Shown one piece after another: positions 1 to 5,918 of a stretch of 11,057 nucleotides of DNA (the stretch's first letter is position 1; every line of letters begins with the position of its first letter). Location: contig JAHOYW010000261.1 of NCBI GenBank assembly GCA_019038735.1, positions 1 to 11,057 on the forward strand, in the 5' to 3' direction. A program made the translations under genes and the position numbers. This DNA comes from Victivallales bacterium (GTDB lineage Bacteria > Verrucomicrobiota > Lentisphaeria > Victivallales > Victivallaceae). The notes beneath the pieces were generated by a model. That model saw only the letters and a list, made by a program, of their open reading frames with translations, was not told the DNA's origin and did no database searches.

Positions 1-643
1 ACGTATAGGCTGAACCTGAAATTAAGATTTTTCTTTCTTTTCCTTTGATTTGAATTGAGCGGGGTGTTCCATTGGAAAAGCAAAGACTGCGAGTGCCTTG
101 AAACGCTTCTTTTGTTGATGAACGGCAAGTTGACTTTATCTTGTCGAGAGAAAGGTATTTGCCGCTGAAATCCTGTAGTCCCCATCCTATTATACTGGTT
201 CGTCCATCCCAGGTCATGAAGCTGTCAACAGTTTTTTCGACGTCTTCAAAACTGTAATTTGGTATTAGATTTGGATTTATTCTGATATTTTTTTTGAGTG
301 TGGCACTGCCGCATGGTTTGCCATCCCATTTGCCGCTTGCAAAGCTCAAAATATAATATAATTCACTGTCTTCTTCCATTTTCTTATGTGGCATAAAGTA
401 GATTAAAGCTTTGTATTTGGCAAGTGGAACCACATAAACATCTATTTTTTTATTTTTTTGCTTGACAATATGCATTTTTACAGATGCTAGATTGATTTCC
501 TGCTTAAAGTCAATGTAGTAACTGAAAACCCTTTTTGGGAAACTGCTTTCATTTGAGAAAACATTTATTCCGACATTGTACTTTGCCGCAAAAGCGGAGA
601 CTGCGCAAAATATCACAAGAATGCAGATGAAAAAACGTTTCAT
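1..643 (-). CDS. Secreted protein of unknown function, 3' end beyond the left edge
   Basis: Read on the minus strand from the ATG at 643, the frame stays open for 214 codons to the window edge, so the C-terminus is missing. The start (MKRFFICILVIFCAVSAFAA) is a clear signal peptide: Lys-Arg, a hydrophobic core, then an A-F-A-A cleavage region near residue 20. Residues about 21-125 form a polar, beta-rich segment I do not recognise. Around residue 130 the pattern NLIPNYSFED followed by GWGLQDFSG and later EAFQGTRSLCFS resembles the opening of galactose-binding-like carbohydrate-binding modules ('N-P-S-F-E ... GW ... G..SL'). That family placement is inference. An AGGA lies 8 nt before the ATG and a plausible promoter sits at 688-716. 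It diverges from proS. Most likely an exported or surface protein; substrate unknown. Confidence 0.8.
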   Translation of the reverse strand, partial: MKRFFICILVIFCAVSAFAAKYNVGINVFSNESSFPKRVFSYYIDFKQEINLASVKMHIVKQKNKKIDVYVVPLAKYKALIYFMPHKKMEEDSELYYILSFASGKWDGKPCGSATLKKNIRINPNLIPNYSFEDVEKTVDSFMTWDGRTSIIGWGLQDFSGKYLSLDKIKSTCRSSTKEAFQGTRSLCFSNGTPRSIQIKGKERKILISGSAYT

Positions 644-687
644 GATTAAAATCCTAAGTTTTCAAATTAGATAGCTTTAATAGGATA

Positions 688-716
688 AAAATACAACTTC
701 TTAGCCATTCTTTCAA
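688..716 (-). promoter_or_regulatory. Putative sigma70-type promoter of the left-edge secreted protein gene
   Basis: On the minus strand, TTGAAA (716-711) is separated by exactly 17 nt from TATTTT (693-688), giving 5/6 and 4/6 matches to consensus. The predicted start lies about 35 nt upstream of the ATG at 643. Prediction from sequence only. Confidence 0.4.
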
Positions 717-808
717 GTAAATTTAACTTTAATCTGTTTTTCTCTTGTCAGCTTATATGCTTTGGGGTTGAAAAAACTATATTTTAAAGTAAATTATTTT
801 CTTACATT

Positions 809-826
809 TATACTAATTATTTAAGG
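809..826 (+). promoter_or_regulatory. Possible -10 box and Shine-Dalgarno of proS
   Basis: TATACT at 809-814 matches the -10 consensus in 5 of 6 positions, but no good -35 lies at the proper distance. AAGG at 823-826 is 11 nt before the proS ATG. The 644-837 spacer must hold the promoters of both divergent genes; it is AT-rich and I see no terminator or clear operator in it. Confidence 0.3.
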
Positions 827-837
827 TTTAAGATATT

Positions 838-2574
838 ATGAAAATGAGCAAAATGCTTGGACGCCGGATTAAAGAAGACCCAAAAGACGCTAAGACAGTA
901 AGTCACAAATTTTTGATTCGTGGCGGTTACGCTAGAATGGTGTCAGCGGGGATATACTCTTTACTGCCTGTCGGCAAAAGGATTGTCGATAAAATTGAAG
1001 CTCTTATTCGTGATGAGATGAATAAAATTGATGGGCAGGAAATTCTTATGCCGGTGGTTCTGCCTGCTGAATTATGGGAAGAATCCGGGCGTTACGAATC
1101 AGTGGGACAGGAGCTTTTACGTTTTCAAGACCGCAACGGCAAGAAAATGCTTTTGGCGATGACGCATGAAGAAGCTATATGTCATTTAGTACGTACGGAG
1201 CTCAGCAGTTACAAACAGCTGCCGGCAATGGCTTATCAGATTCAGACTAAATATCGTGATGAAGCCAGACCCCGCGCCGGTCTTATCAGGGTACGTGAAT
1301 TTACTATGAAAGACGGGTATTCTTTTCATATTTCGCAGGAATGTCTGGATGAATATTATAAAAAAGCACATCAGGCATATGTGAATATTTTCCGTCGTGT
1401 CGGTATGAACGATGTTCTTTCAATCGAATCTAATTCAGGAATGATGGGCGGCAAGATATCGCATGAATTTATGGCTGTTTCGGAGAATGGCGAAGATACA
1501 ATCTTTATTTCTCCCGATGGTACTTACCGGGCTAATCGTGAAATCGCCACTGCCGCGTGGAAATTCGAGAAAGAAGCCGCGCTTGAAATGGAAAAAGTTC
1601 ATACTCCGAATGCTAAAACTATTGAAGAAGTCGCGGAATTTCTTGGTATTGAAGCCAAAAATACCGGCAAGGCGGTATTTTATCAGAATGACGTCAGTGG
1701 CGAGCTTGTTTTTGCGGTCATTCGTGGAGATTTTGATGTAAACGAAAGCAAATTGCAAAATATCGCGTTGGCTTCAGGCTTGTCTTTTGCCAGTGACGAA
1801 GCGATACGCGCGGCTGGCTGTGAGCCTGGCTTTGCGTCACCTTTATCTATTGATGCTAGTAAAGTAAAAATAGTGGTTGACCTTTCAGTTCTTGAATCAT
1901 CTAATCTTGTAGTTGGAGCTAATGAAGCTGATTATCATTACAAAAACTTCAATTTTGAAAGAGATATGACCAATACTAAAGACATTATAATCGCTGATAT
2001 CGCGACTGTCCGCGCTGGAGACCCATGTCCGGTAACAGGTGAGCCATTACTTGAAAAACGTGGGATTGAGGTGGGTAATATTTTCCAGCTCGGCACCAAA
2101 TATACCGATGCTATGAATTGTAATGTTCTGGATCAGAACGGTAAAGCTAAAAGTTTGATTATGGGTTGTTATGGAATTGGTGTCGGACGAACGATGGCAT
2201 CAGTCATAGAGCAGAGTAATGATAATTACGGACCGATTTGGCCGATAACGATCGCGCCGTTCCAAGTTCAGCTTTGTGCTTTGAATCCCAAAAAAGAGAA
2301 TGTCGCGGAAGTCAGTGATAAAATCTATACCGACTTGACTGCCGCTGGAATAGAAGTACTTTATGATGATAGAGGCGAAAAAGCCGGTTTTATGTTTAAC
2401 GACGCAGACTTATTGGGAATTCCATTACGCCTGGTTGTTTCACCGAAAACGGTTTGTGATGGACAAGTTGAATTCAAGCGTCGCGGTATTCGCGAAGGTG
2501 ATTTGCTTGAAGTTGCTGATGTTGTTGAAGCAATGAAGCAGTTAATTGCCGATGAATACAAAAAATACGAGTAA
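838..2574 (+). CDS. proS: Prolyl-tRNA synthetase, bacterial type with editing insertion
   Basis: Charges tRNA-Pro with proline in the cytoplasm (class II synthetase). At 578 residues it has the usual length of the long bacterial form. Motif 1 is near 34-61. Motif 2 is TKYRDEARPRAGLIRVREF at about 137-155, and motif 3 is MGCYGIGVGR at 442-451. Residues about 225-385 are the YbaK-like insertion that hydrolyses misacylated Ala-tRNA-Pro; GKAVFY with its lysine at 278 and GDFDVNESK at 297-305 match that domain. The anticodon-binding domain fills roughly 470-578. The start at 838 fits the family's N-terminus (MRTSQYLL... in E. coli). A minor oddity is EVGNIFQLG where EVGHIFQLG is common. NifU follows 94 nt downstream with no terminator between them, so co-transcription is possible. 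Confidence 0.97.
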   Translation: MKMSKMLGRRIKEDPKDAKTVSHKFLIRGGYARMVSAGIYSLLPVGKRIVDKIEALIRDEMNKIDGQEILMPVVLPAELWEESGRYESVGQELLRFQDRNGKKMLLAMTHEEAICHLVRTELSSYKQLPAMAYQIQTKYRDEARPRAGLIRVREFTMKDGYSFHISQECLDEYYKKAHQAYVNIFRRVGMNDVLSIESNSGMMGGKISHEFMAVSENGEDTIFISPDGTYRANREIATAAWKFEKEAALEMEKVHTPNAKTIEEVAEFLGIEAKNTGKAVFYQNDVSGELVFAVIRGDFDVNESKLQNIALASGLSFASDEAIRAAGCEPGFASPLSIDASKVKIVVDLSVLESSNLVVGANEADYHYKNFNFERDMTNTKDIIIADIATVRAGDPCPVTGEPLLEKRGIEVGNIFQLGTKYTDAMNCNVLDQNGKAKSLIMGCYGIGVGRTMASVIEQSNDNYGPIWPITIAPFQVQLCALNPKKENVAEVSDKIYTDLTAAGIEVLYDDRGEKAGFMFNDADLLGIPLRLVVSPKTVCDGQVEFKRRGIREGDLLEVADVVEAMKQLIADEYKKYE

Positions 2575-2584
2575 ATTATAAATA

Positions 2585-2654
2585 AGTAATCAGTAATCAG
2601 GGTGCAGTAATCAGTAAAAGAAAAAAACTGATAACTGATAACTGATAACTGATA
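2585..2654 (+). repeat. Opposed heptamer repeats between proS and nifU
   Basis: AGTAATC occurs at 2585-2591, 2592-2598 and 2606-2612. After an A-rich stretch (2616-2626), ACTGATA occurs four times in perfect tandem at 2627-2654. The two repeat types are near reverse complements of each other: CAGTAATCAGT (2605-2615) pairs with ACTGATAACTG (2627-2637) at 10 of 11 positions around an 11-nt A-rich loop. The array ends 2 nt before the nifU Shine-Dalgarno (AGGAG, 2657-2661). It resembles the short tandemly repeated heptamers known from cyanobacterial intergenic regions, but function is unknown. In RNA it could fold in several registers upstream of nifU. Confidence 0.85.
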
Positions 2655-2668
2655 ATAGGAGATTTCAA

Positions 2669-3523
2669 ATGTGGGATTATAATGATAAAGTAATGGATCA
2701 TTTTCTTCATCCGCGTAATGTCGGGGAAGTGAAAGATGCCGATGGCGTTGGGCAAGTTGGCAATATGTCCTGCGGAGACGCGCTGAAGCTAAGTTTTAAA
2801 TTAGATAAAGACGGAAAAATTTGCGAAGCCAAGTTTCAAACTTTTGGCTGTGCCAGCGCGATTGCTTCCTCATCGGCTTTGACCGAATTGATACAAGGCA
2901 TGACTTTAGCGGAAGCGGAAGAAGTAACTAATAAGAATATTGTTGATGTTCTCGGTGATTTGCCGGAAGCAAAACTGCATTGCTCAGTTATGGGAATGGA
3001 GGCTTTGCAGGCGGCAATAGCGAATTATCGCGGCGAAGAAAGCGATACTGAACACGAAGACGAACATGCAGGACGCATTGTTTGCAAGTGTTTTAGTGTT
3101 ACTGATACAAAAATCCGCAATACCGCAATTGATAATAATTTGCATACAGTTGAGGAAATTACCGACTACTGTAAAGCTGGTGGTGCCTGTGGTTCTTGTT
3201 TAGAAGAAATACAGGATATTCTTGATGGGCTCTGGAAAGAGAAAAAGACTGAAAGCACTTCGTCAAAGCAAACGGAATTTTTGAGTTTACCGCTGATTCA
3301 GCGTGTGCTCAAGGTTCAGGAGATTATTGACAGTGAAGTCAAGCCGATGTTGGAGCAGGACGGCGGTGGAATAGATTTAATTGACATGAAAGATAATGTC
3401 GTTTTTGTGAAACTTACTGGTCATTGCGCATCCTGCCCAAGTGCCGGAGTTACTCTTAAGAGCGGTGTTGAAGCAGTTTTGAAGGATTGTCTTTTCCCTG
3501 AAATAGTTGTTGAGAATGTTTAA
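2669..3523 (+). CDS. nifU: NifU, three-domain Fe-S cluster assembly scaffold
   Basis: Scaffold on which [2Fe-2S] and [4Fe-4S] clusters are built from sulfur delivered by NifS, then passed to target proteins. All three NifU domains are present. The IscU-like domain (1-122) has ligand cysteines C35 (MSCGDAL), C61 (FGCASA) and C105 (LHCSVMG). The central BFD-type ferredoxin domain (about 136-190) has C139, C141, C174 and C177. The C-terminal Nfu domain has GHCASCPSAG with C253 and C256. The layout and spacing match Azotobacter NifU almost residue for residue (family knowledge). AGGAG lies 7 nt before the ATG. nifS follows after 14 nt. No nif structural genes are visible, so this is probably the general Fe-S machine of the cell, as in Helicobacter. 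Confidence 0.96.
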   Translation: MWDYNDKVMDHFLHPRNVGEVKDADGVGQVGNMSCGDALKLSFKLDKDGKICEAKFQTFGCASAIASSSALTELIQGMTLAEAEEVTNKNIVDVLGDLPEAKLHCSVMGMEALQAAIANYRGEESDTEHEDEHAGRIVCKCFSVTDTKIRNTAIDNNLHTVEEITDYCKAGGACGSCLEEIQDILDGLWKEKKTESTSSKQTEFLSLPLIQRVLKVQEIIDSEVKPMLEQDGGGIDLIDMKDNVVFVKLTGHCASCPSAGVTLKSGVEAVLKDCLFPEIVVENV

Positions 3524-3537
3524 AAGAGACTAGGATT

Positions 3538-4725
3538 ATGACTGACAAAAAACTTATTTATTTGGATAATAACGCGACTACGGCTGTAGCTCCTGAAGTG
3601 TTTGAAGCTATGCGTCCATATTTTTGTGAACAATACGGGAACCCGGGCAGTATTCATGCTTTTGGCGGTTCGATAATGTCCAAAATAGAACATGCGCGTG
3701 AACAGGTAGCGGCTCTGATTGGTGCTGACCGAAAAGACAGACACGGCAAATTCACGGAGGTGATTTTCACCAGTTGCGGGACGGAAAGCGATAACACCGC
3801 GATAAACAGTGCTTTGCGGGCTTGTCCTAAAAAGAAAAAAGTTATTATGTCCGCGGTCGAACATCCAGCCGTTTTTACTTTAGGTAAAGACTTGGAAAAA
3901 CGTGGTTATCCGGTATCTTATGTGCCAGTGGATTCCAGCGGTTGTCTGGATATGGAGCGTTACGAGGAAATGGTTGATACTGAAACCGCGATCGTCTCAA
4001 TAATGTGGGCGAATAATGAAACAGGAAATATTTATCCGGTCGAAAAATGTGCTGAAATAGCGCATCGTTACGGAGCATTATTCCATACAGACGCGGTTCA
4101 GGCAATCGGCAAGCTTCCATGTAATATGGCTGACTCGCAAATAGATATGTTAAGTTTATCCGGGCATAAACTGCATGCCCCTAAAGGCGTTGGCGCGTTG
4201 TATGTGCGGCGTGGAATTCGTTTCCGTCCCAATCAAATCGGCGGACATCAGGAGCGTGGTCGTCGTGCCGGTACCGAAAACGTCGCTTCAATTATTGCTT
4301 TAGGTAAAGCGGCGGAATTGGCTCTGCACTCTATAAAAGAAGAAAATACTCGCATAAAAATGCTGCGTGACAGATTAGAAACTGGTTTGTGTGCAAATAT
4401 TCCCAAAGCGAAAATTCTCGGGGATATAGAGAATCGTTTACCCAATACCACTTTAGTTGGTTTTGAAGCCATTGAGGGTGAATCTATTCTGATGATGATG
4501 GATCGTTTGGGAATCTGCGCTTCCAGCGGCAGTGCCTGTACGACCGGCAGTCTGGAACCTTCGCATGTTCTGCGGGCGATGGGTGTACCATATACAATTG
4601 CTCATGGCGCGATTCGTTTCAGTTTATCGATTTACAATACTCAGGAAGAAATAGATTTTGTCATCCAAGAAATGCCCGCAATAATCGCCTGGCTGAGAAA
4701 CATGTCGCCATTTTGGAAAAAATAA
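3538..4725 (+). CDS. nifS: NifS/IscS-type cysteine desulfurase
   Basis: A PLP-dependent class V aminotransferase-fold enzyme that converts cysteine to alanine and hands the persulfide sulfur to NifU. Seen in the sequence: YLDNNATTAVAPEV and YGNPGSIHAFG at the N-terminus; HTDAVQAIGK near 188; the PLP lysine K211 in LSLSGHKLHAPKG; GTEN near 244; and the persulfide loop SSGSACTTG with catalytic C334. At 395 residues it is a normal length and complete. It lies 14 nt behind nifU, so the two are surely one operon. The ribosome site is unremarkable: AAGAGA about 8 nt before the ATG, while the AGGA at 3532 is too close. The stop codon lies in the A-rich sequence that also forms the left copy of a 10-nt direct repeat. 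Confidence 0.97.
   Translation: MTDKKLIYLDNNATTAVAPEVFEAMRPYFCEQYGNPGSIHAFGGSIMSKIEHAREQVAALIGADRKDRHGKFTEVIFTSCGTESDNTAINSALRACPKKKKVIMSAVEHPAVFTLGKDLEKRGYPVSYVPVDSSGCLDMERYEEMVDTETAIVSIMWANNETGNIYPVEKCAEIAHRYGALFHTDAVQAIGKLPCNMADSQIDMLSLSGHKLHAPKGVGALYVRRGIRFRPNQIGGHQERGRRAGTENVASIIALGKAAELALHSIKEENTRIKMLRDRLETGLCANIPKAKILGDIENRLPNTTLVGFEAIEGESILMMMDRLGICASSGSACTTGSLEPSHVLRAMGVPYTIAHGAIRFSLSIYNTQEEIDFVIQEMPAIIAWLRNMSPFWKK
4716..4725 (+). repeat. Left copy of 10-nt direct repeat bracketing the insert
   Basis: GAAAAAATAA, containing the nifS stop codon, recurs exactly at 5865-5874. The two copies bracket the repeat region, the small ORF and the DUF3883 gene. It could be a target-site duplication, but the sequence is low-complexity and chance is a real alternative. 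Confidence 0.35.
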
Positions 4726-4744
4726 AAAGCCGGGTGGAACGGCT
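4717..4744 (-). terminator. Terminator-like hairpin for leftward transcription
   Basis: Read on the minus strand: AGCCG (4744-4740), a 7-nt loop, CGGCT (4732-4728), then TTTTATTTTTT. This is a short GC-rich stem followed by a long U-tract, as in an intrinsic terminator. On the plus strand no U-tract follows, so it is not a terminator for nifS. No protein gene reads leftward here, so it would end an RNA from 4745-5060, or be accidental. Confidence 0.4.
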
Positions 4745-4880
4745 CGGTGATCCAACGGGCGAAAGCGTTGGTCGCTCATCTCCAATGGGCGAAATTTAAG
4801 CGACAAAGGAGCGCATTAGACCAATTCCTTTCTCGAAGAGCGAGGCTTTTCAAAAAGAGCATAGTGATTTTTGAAAAGGT
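4726..4880. repeat. Intergenic block of inverted and direct repeats behind nifS
   Basis: No recognised gene. Seen: the stem CCAACG/CGTTGG (4752-4757 with 4766-4771); GTCGCT/AGCGAC (4771-4776 with 4799-4804); CTCG/CGAG (4832-4835 with 4841-4844); and a perfect 11-bp inverted repeat CTTTTCAAAAA/TTTTTGAAAAG (4846-4856 with 4868-4878) around an 11-nt loop. A direct repeat TCCAACGGGCGAAA (4751-4764) and TCCAATGGGCGAAA (4781-4794) matches at 13 of 14 positions with a 30-nt period. Several consecutive stems plus the minus-strand terminator at 4717-4744 suggest a structured leftward RNA. A remnant of a mobile element is the other reading. Confidence 0.5.
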
Positions 4881-4926
4881 ATGAGCGGTCGAGTGGTCAA
4901 CGACTCAATCTTTTACCGCACCACTC

Positions 4927-4954
4927 TTGACATTAAACAGGCATATACTATATT
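4927..4954 (+). promoter_or_regulatory. Strong putative promoter of the small ORF / DUF3883 nuclease unit
   Basis: A perfect TTGACA (4927-4932), a 16-nt spacer and TATATT (4949-4954, 5 of 6). Transcription would start near 4961 and give a leader of about 35 nt before the small ORF at 4996. It is the best promoter match in the window and gives the foreign gene its own expression, independent of nifUS. Confidence 0.6.
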
Positions 4955-4995
4955 ATTAAACGGTTTTAAAATTTGCGGTTATGGAGGAATTGGAT

Positions 4996-5073
4996 ATGCC
5001 GCATCGCAAGCGAAAGTGTTATCTGAAAATGGAAAATAATTTACAATTTGTTACTTTTTTTGGGAGTAGATGA
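4996..5073 (+). CDS. 25-residue basic small ORF, coupled to the nuclease gene
   Basis: Begins MPHRKRKCYLK and ends FVTFFGSR; basic at the N-terminus, with no family I recognise. Three observations support translation. GGAGG at 4983-4987 stands 8 nt before the ATG, one of the best Shine-Dalgarno sequences in the window. The predicted start of the upstream promoter's transcript leaves a short clean leader. The stop TGA (5071-5073) overlaps the ATG of the next gene as ATGA. The downstream gene's own GGAG is only 3 nt from its start, a poor spacing, so ribosomes finishing this ORF probably start the nuclease. It could be a leader peptide, a small regulatory partner or a coupling device only. Too short for homology to decide by eye. 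Confidence 0.5.
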   Translation: MPHRKRKCYLKMENNLQFVTFFGSR

Positions 5074-5840
5074 AAAATAAAGACAACAAACATAAAAATT
5101 ATGAAATTTTAAATCTTATTGGGTATGGATTATCAAAATTTGATAATAAATTTATAAAAGAATTTGGCTTTTCTACCAAAAATGAATTCTATAATTTCTG
5201 TGTTAATAAAGGGATAGCAAAAACAATAGGAACAGTTAAAAATAGAATGGACTTATTTGATCCATTTTTCCCAAATAACAGGAAAGGATGGTGGCAAAAA
5301 GGAGATGCTTATATTCATAGAAAAATTTTAATTGATAGCTTGTTTGGAAATGAAACCGCAAAAGGATATGTCAATATAGTAAAGTTATACATGAAGGATA
5401 ATTTCAATGTCAAAGATTTTCAATATAATGTTGAACCTATTATAAAATCAAGGTTTAAAAAATTACAAGAAACAGGGTTGGAAGCAGAGCTATATTTTAT
5501 TAAAAATTATAATACGATTAAGTTATTTGATAATGGAATTTTAGAAGACGGAAGATTATTTGGAGATGGGTATGATTTTCAAATAAAGGTTGATAAAACT
5601 TGTTTTTTAGCAGAAGTAAAAGGTATTAGAGAAAAGAAAGGTAAATTTAGATTAACAGAAAATGAGTTTAAAAAAGCATCAGAATATAAAGATGATTATA
5701 TTGTCACATTAGTATTGAATTTAAATGACGCACCTAAATTTCTGACAATTGAAAATCCAATAAAAAATTTAAAATTTATAGAAAAAATAATTAAACCAAA
5801 TGAAACGAAAGAGTATCATTTAGCAAAAGAGATATGTTAA
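5070..5840 (+). CDS. DUF3883-type PD-(D/E)XK nuclease-like protein, probable defence gene
   Basis: 256 residues. The C-terminal half carries the DUF3883 pattern: TGLEAELYF (137-145), FGDGYDFQIKV with D169, AEVKG with E182 and K184, then FRLTENEFKKASEY. D169 / E182-x-K184 is the expected PD-(D/E)XK metal-binding arrangement of restriction-like nucleases. The N-terminal half (IGYGLSKFD, KNRMDLFDPFF, GWWQKGDAYIHRK) is rich in aromatic and charged motifs and may recognise the target; I cannot assign it a named domain. An in-frame TAG directly before the ATG fixes the start. GC in sampled lines is about 25-28 percent, against clearly higher in nifS and proS, and AAA/TTA/ATA codons dominate. This is a strong sign of transfer. 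No methyltransferase is nearby, so it may be a modification-dependent or stand-alone nuclease. Biochemical activity is inferred. Confidence 0.75.
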   Translation: MKNKDNKHKNYEILNLIGYGLSKFDNKFIKEFGFSTKNEFYNFCVNKGIAKTIGTVKNRMDLFDPFFPNNRKGWWQKGDAYIHRKILIDSLFGNETAKGYVNIVKLYMKDNFNVKDFQYNVEPIIKSRFKKLQETGLEAELYFIKNYNTIKLFDNGILEDGRLFGDGYDFQIKVDKTCFLAEVKGIREKKGKFRLTENEFKKASEYKDDYIVTLVLNLNDAPKFLTIENPIKNLKFIEKIIKPNETKEYHLAKEIC

Positions 5841-5864
5841 ATATAAAAGAAAAGATTATTCATC

Positions 5865-5874
5865 GAAAAAATAA
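5865..5874 (+). repeat. Right copy of 10-nt direct repeat bracketing the insert
   Basis: GAAAAAATAA, identical to 4716-4725, lies 24 nt after the nuclease stop codon and 44 nt before the permease start. See the left copy for caveats. Confidence 0.35.
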
Positions 5875-5918
5875 CTAAACATAAACAAATTACTTGTTTT
5901 TCATAAAAGGCGCAAGCA

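Noticed and set aside
1186..1758. Minus-strand open frames inside proS
   Set aside because: Shadow frames of a conserved gene with no family resemblance or ribosome sites.
2585..2654. CRISPR array
   Set aside because: Units are 7 nt in tandem without unique spacers; this is a heptamer tandem repeat.
2669..4725. Evidence for nitrogen fixation
   Set aside because: NifU and NifS alone are widely used for general Fe-S cluster assembly; no nitrogenase gene is in the window.
4726..4884. Open frame after the nifS stop, in the same frame, as a C-terminal extension of NifS by readthrough
   Set aside because: NifS is already full length for the family and the downstream residues do not resemble any cysteine desulfurase tail.
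5055..5073. Run of seven T (T-TTT-TTT in the small ORF's frame) as a programmed -1 frameshift site fusing the small ORF to the nuclease
   Set aside because: After a -1 slip the frame meets TAG at 5067-5069, directly before the nuclease ATG, so no fusion protein could form.
5883..5901. AAACAA/TTGTTT hairpin as terminator of the nuclease gene
   Set aside because: A six-pair, nearly all A-T stem with only two further T residues is too weak to call.
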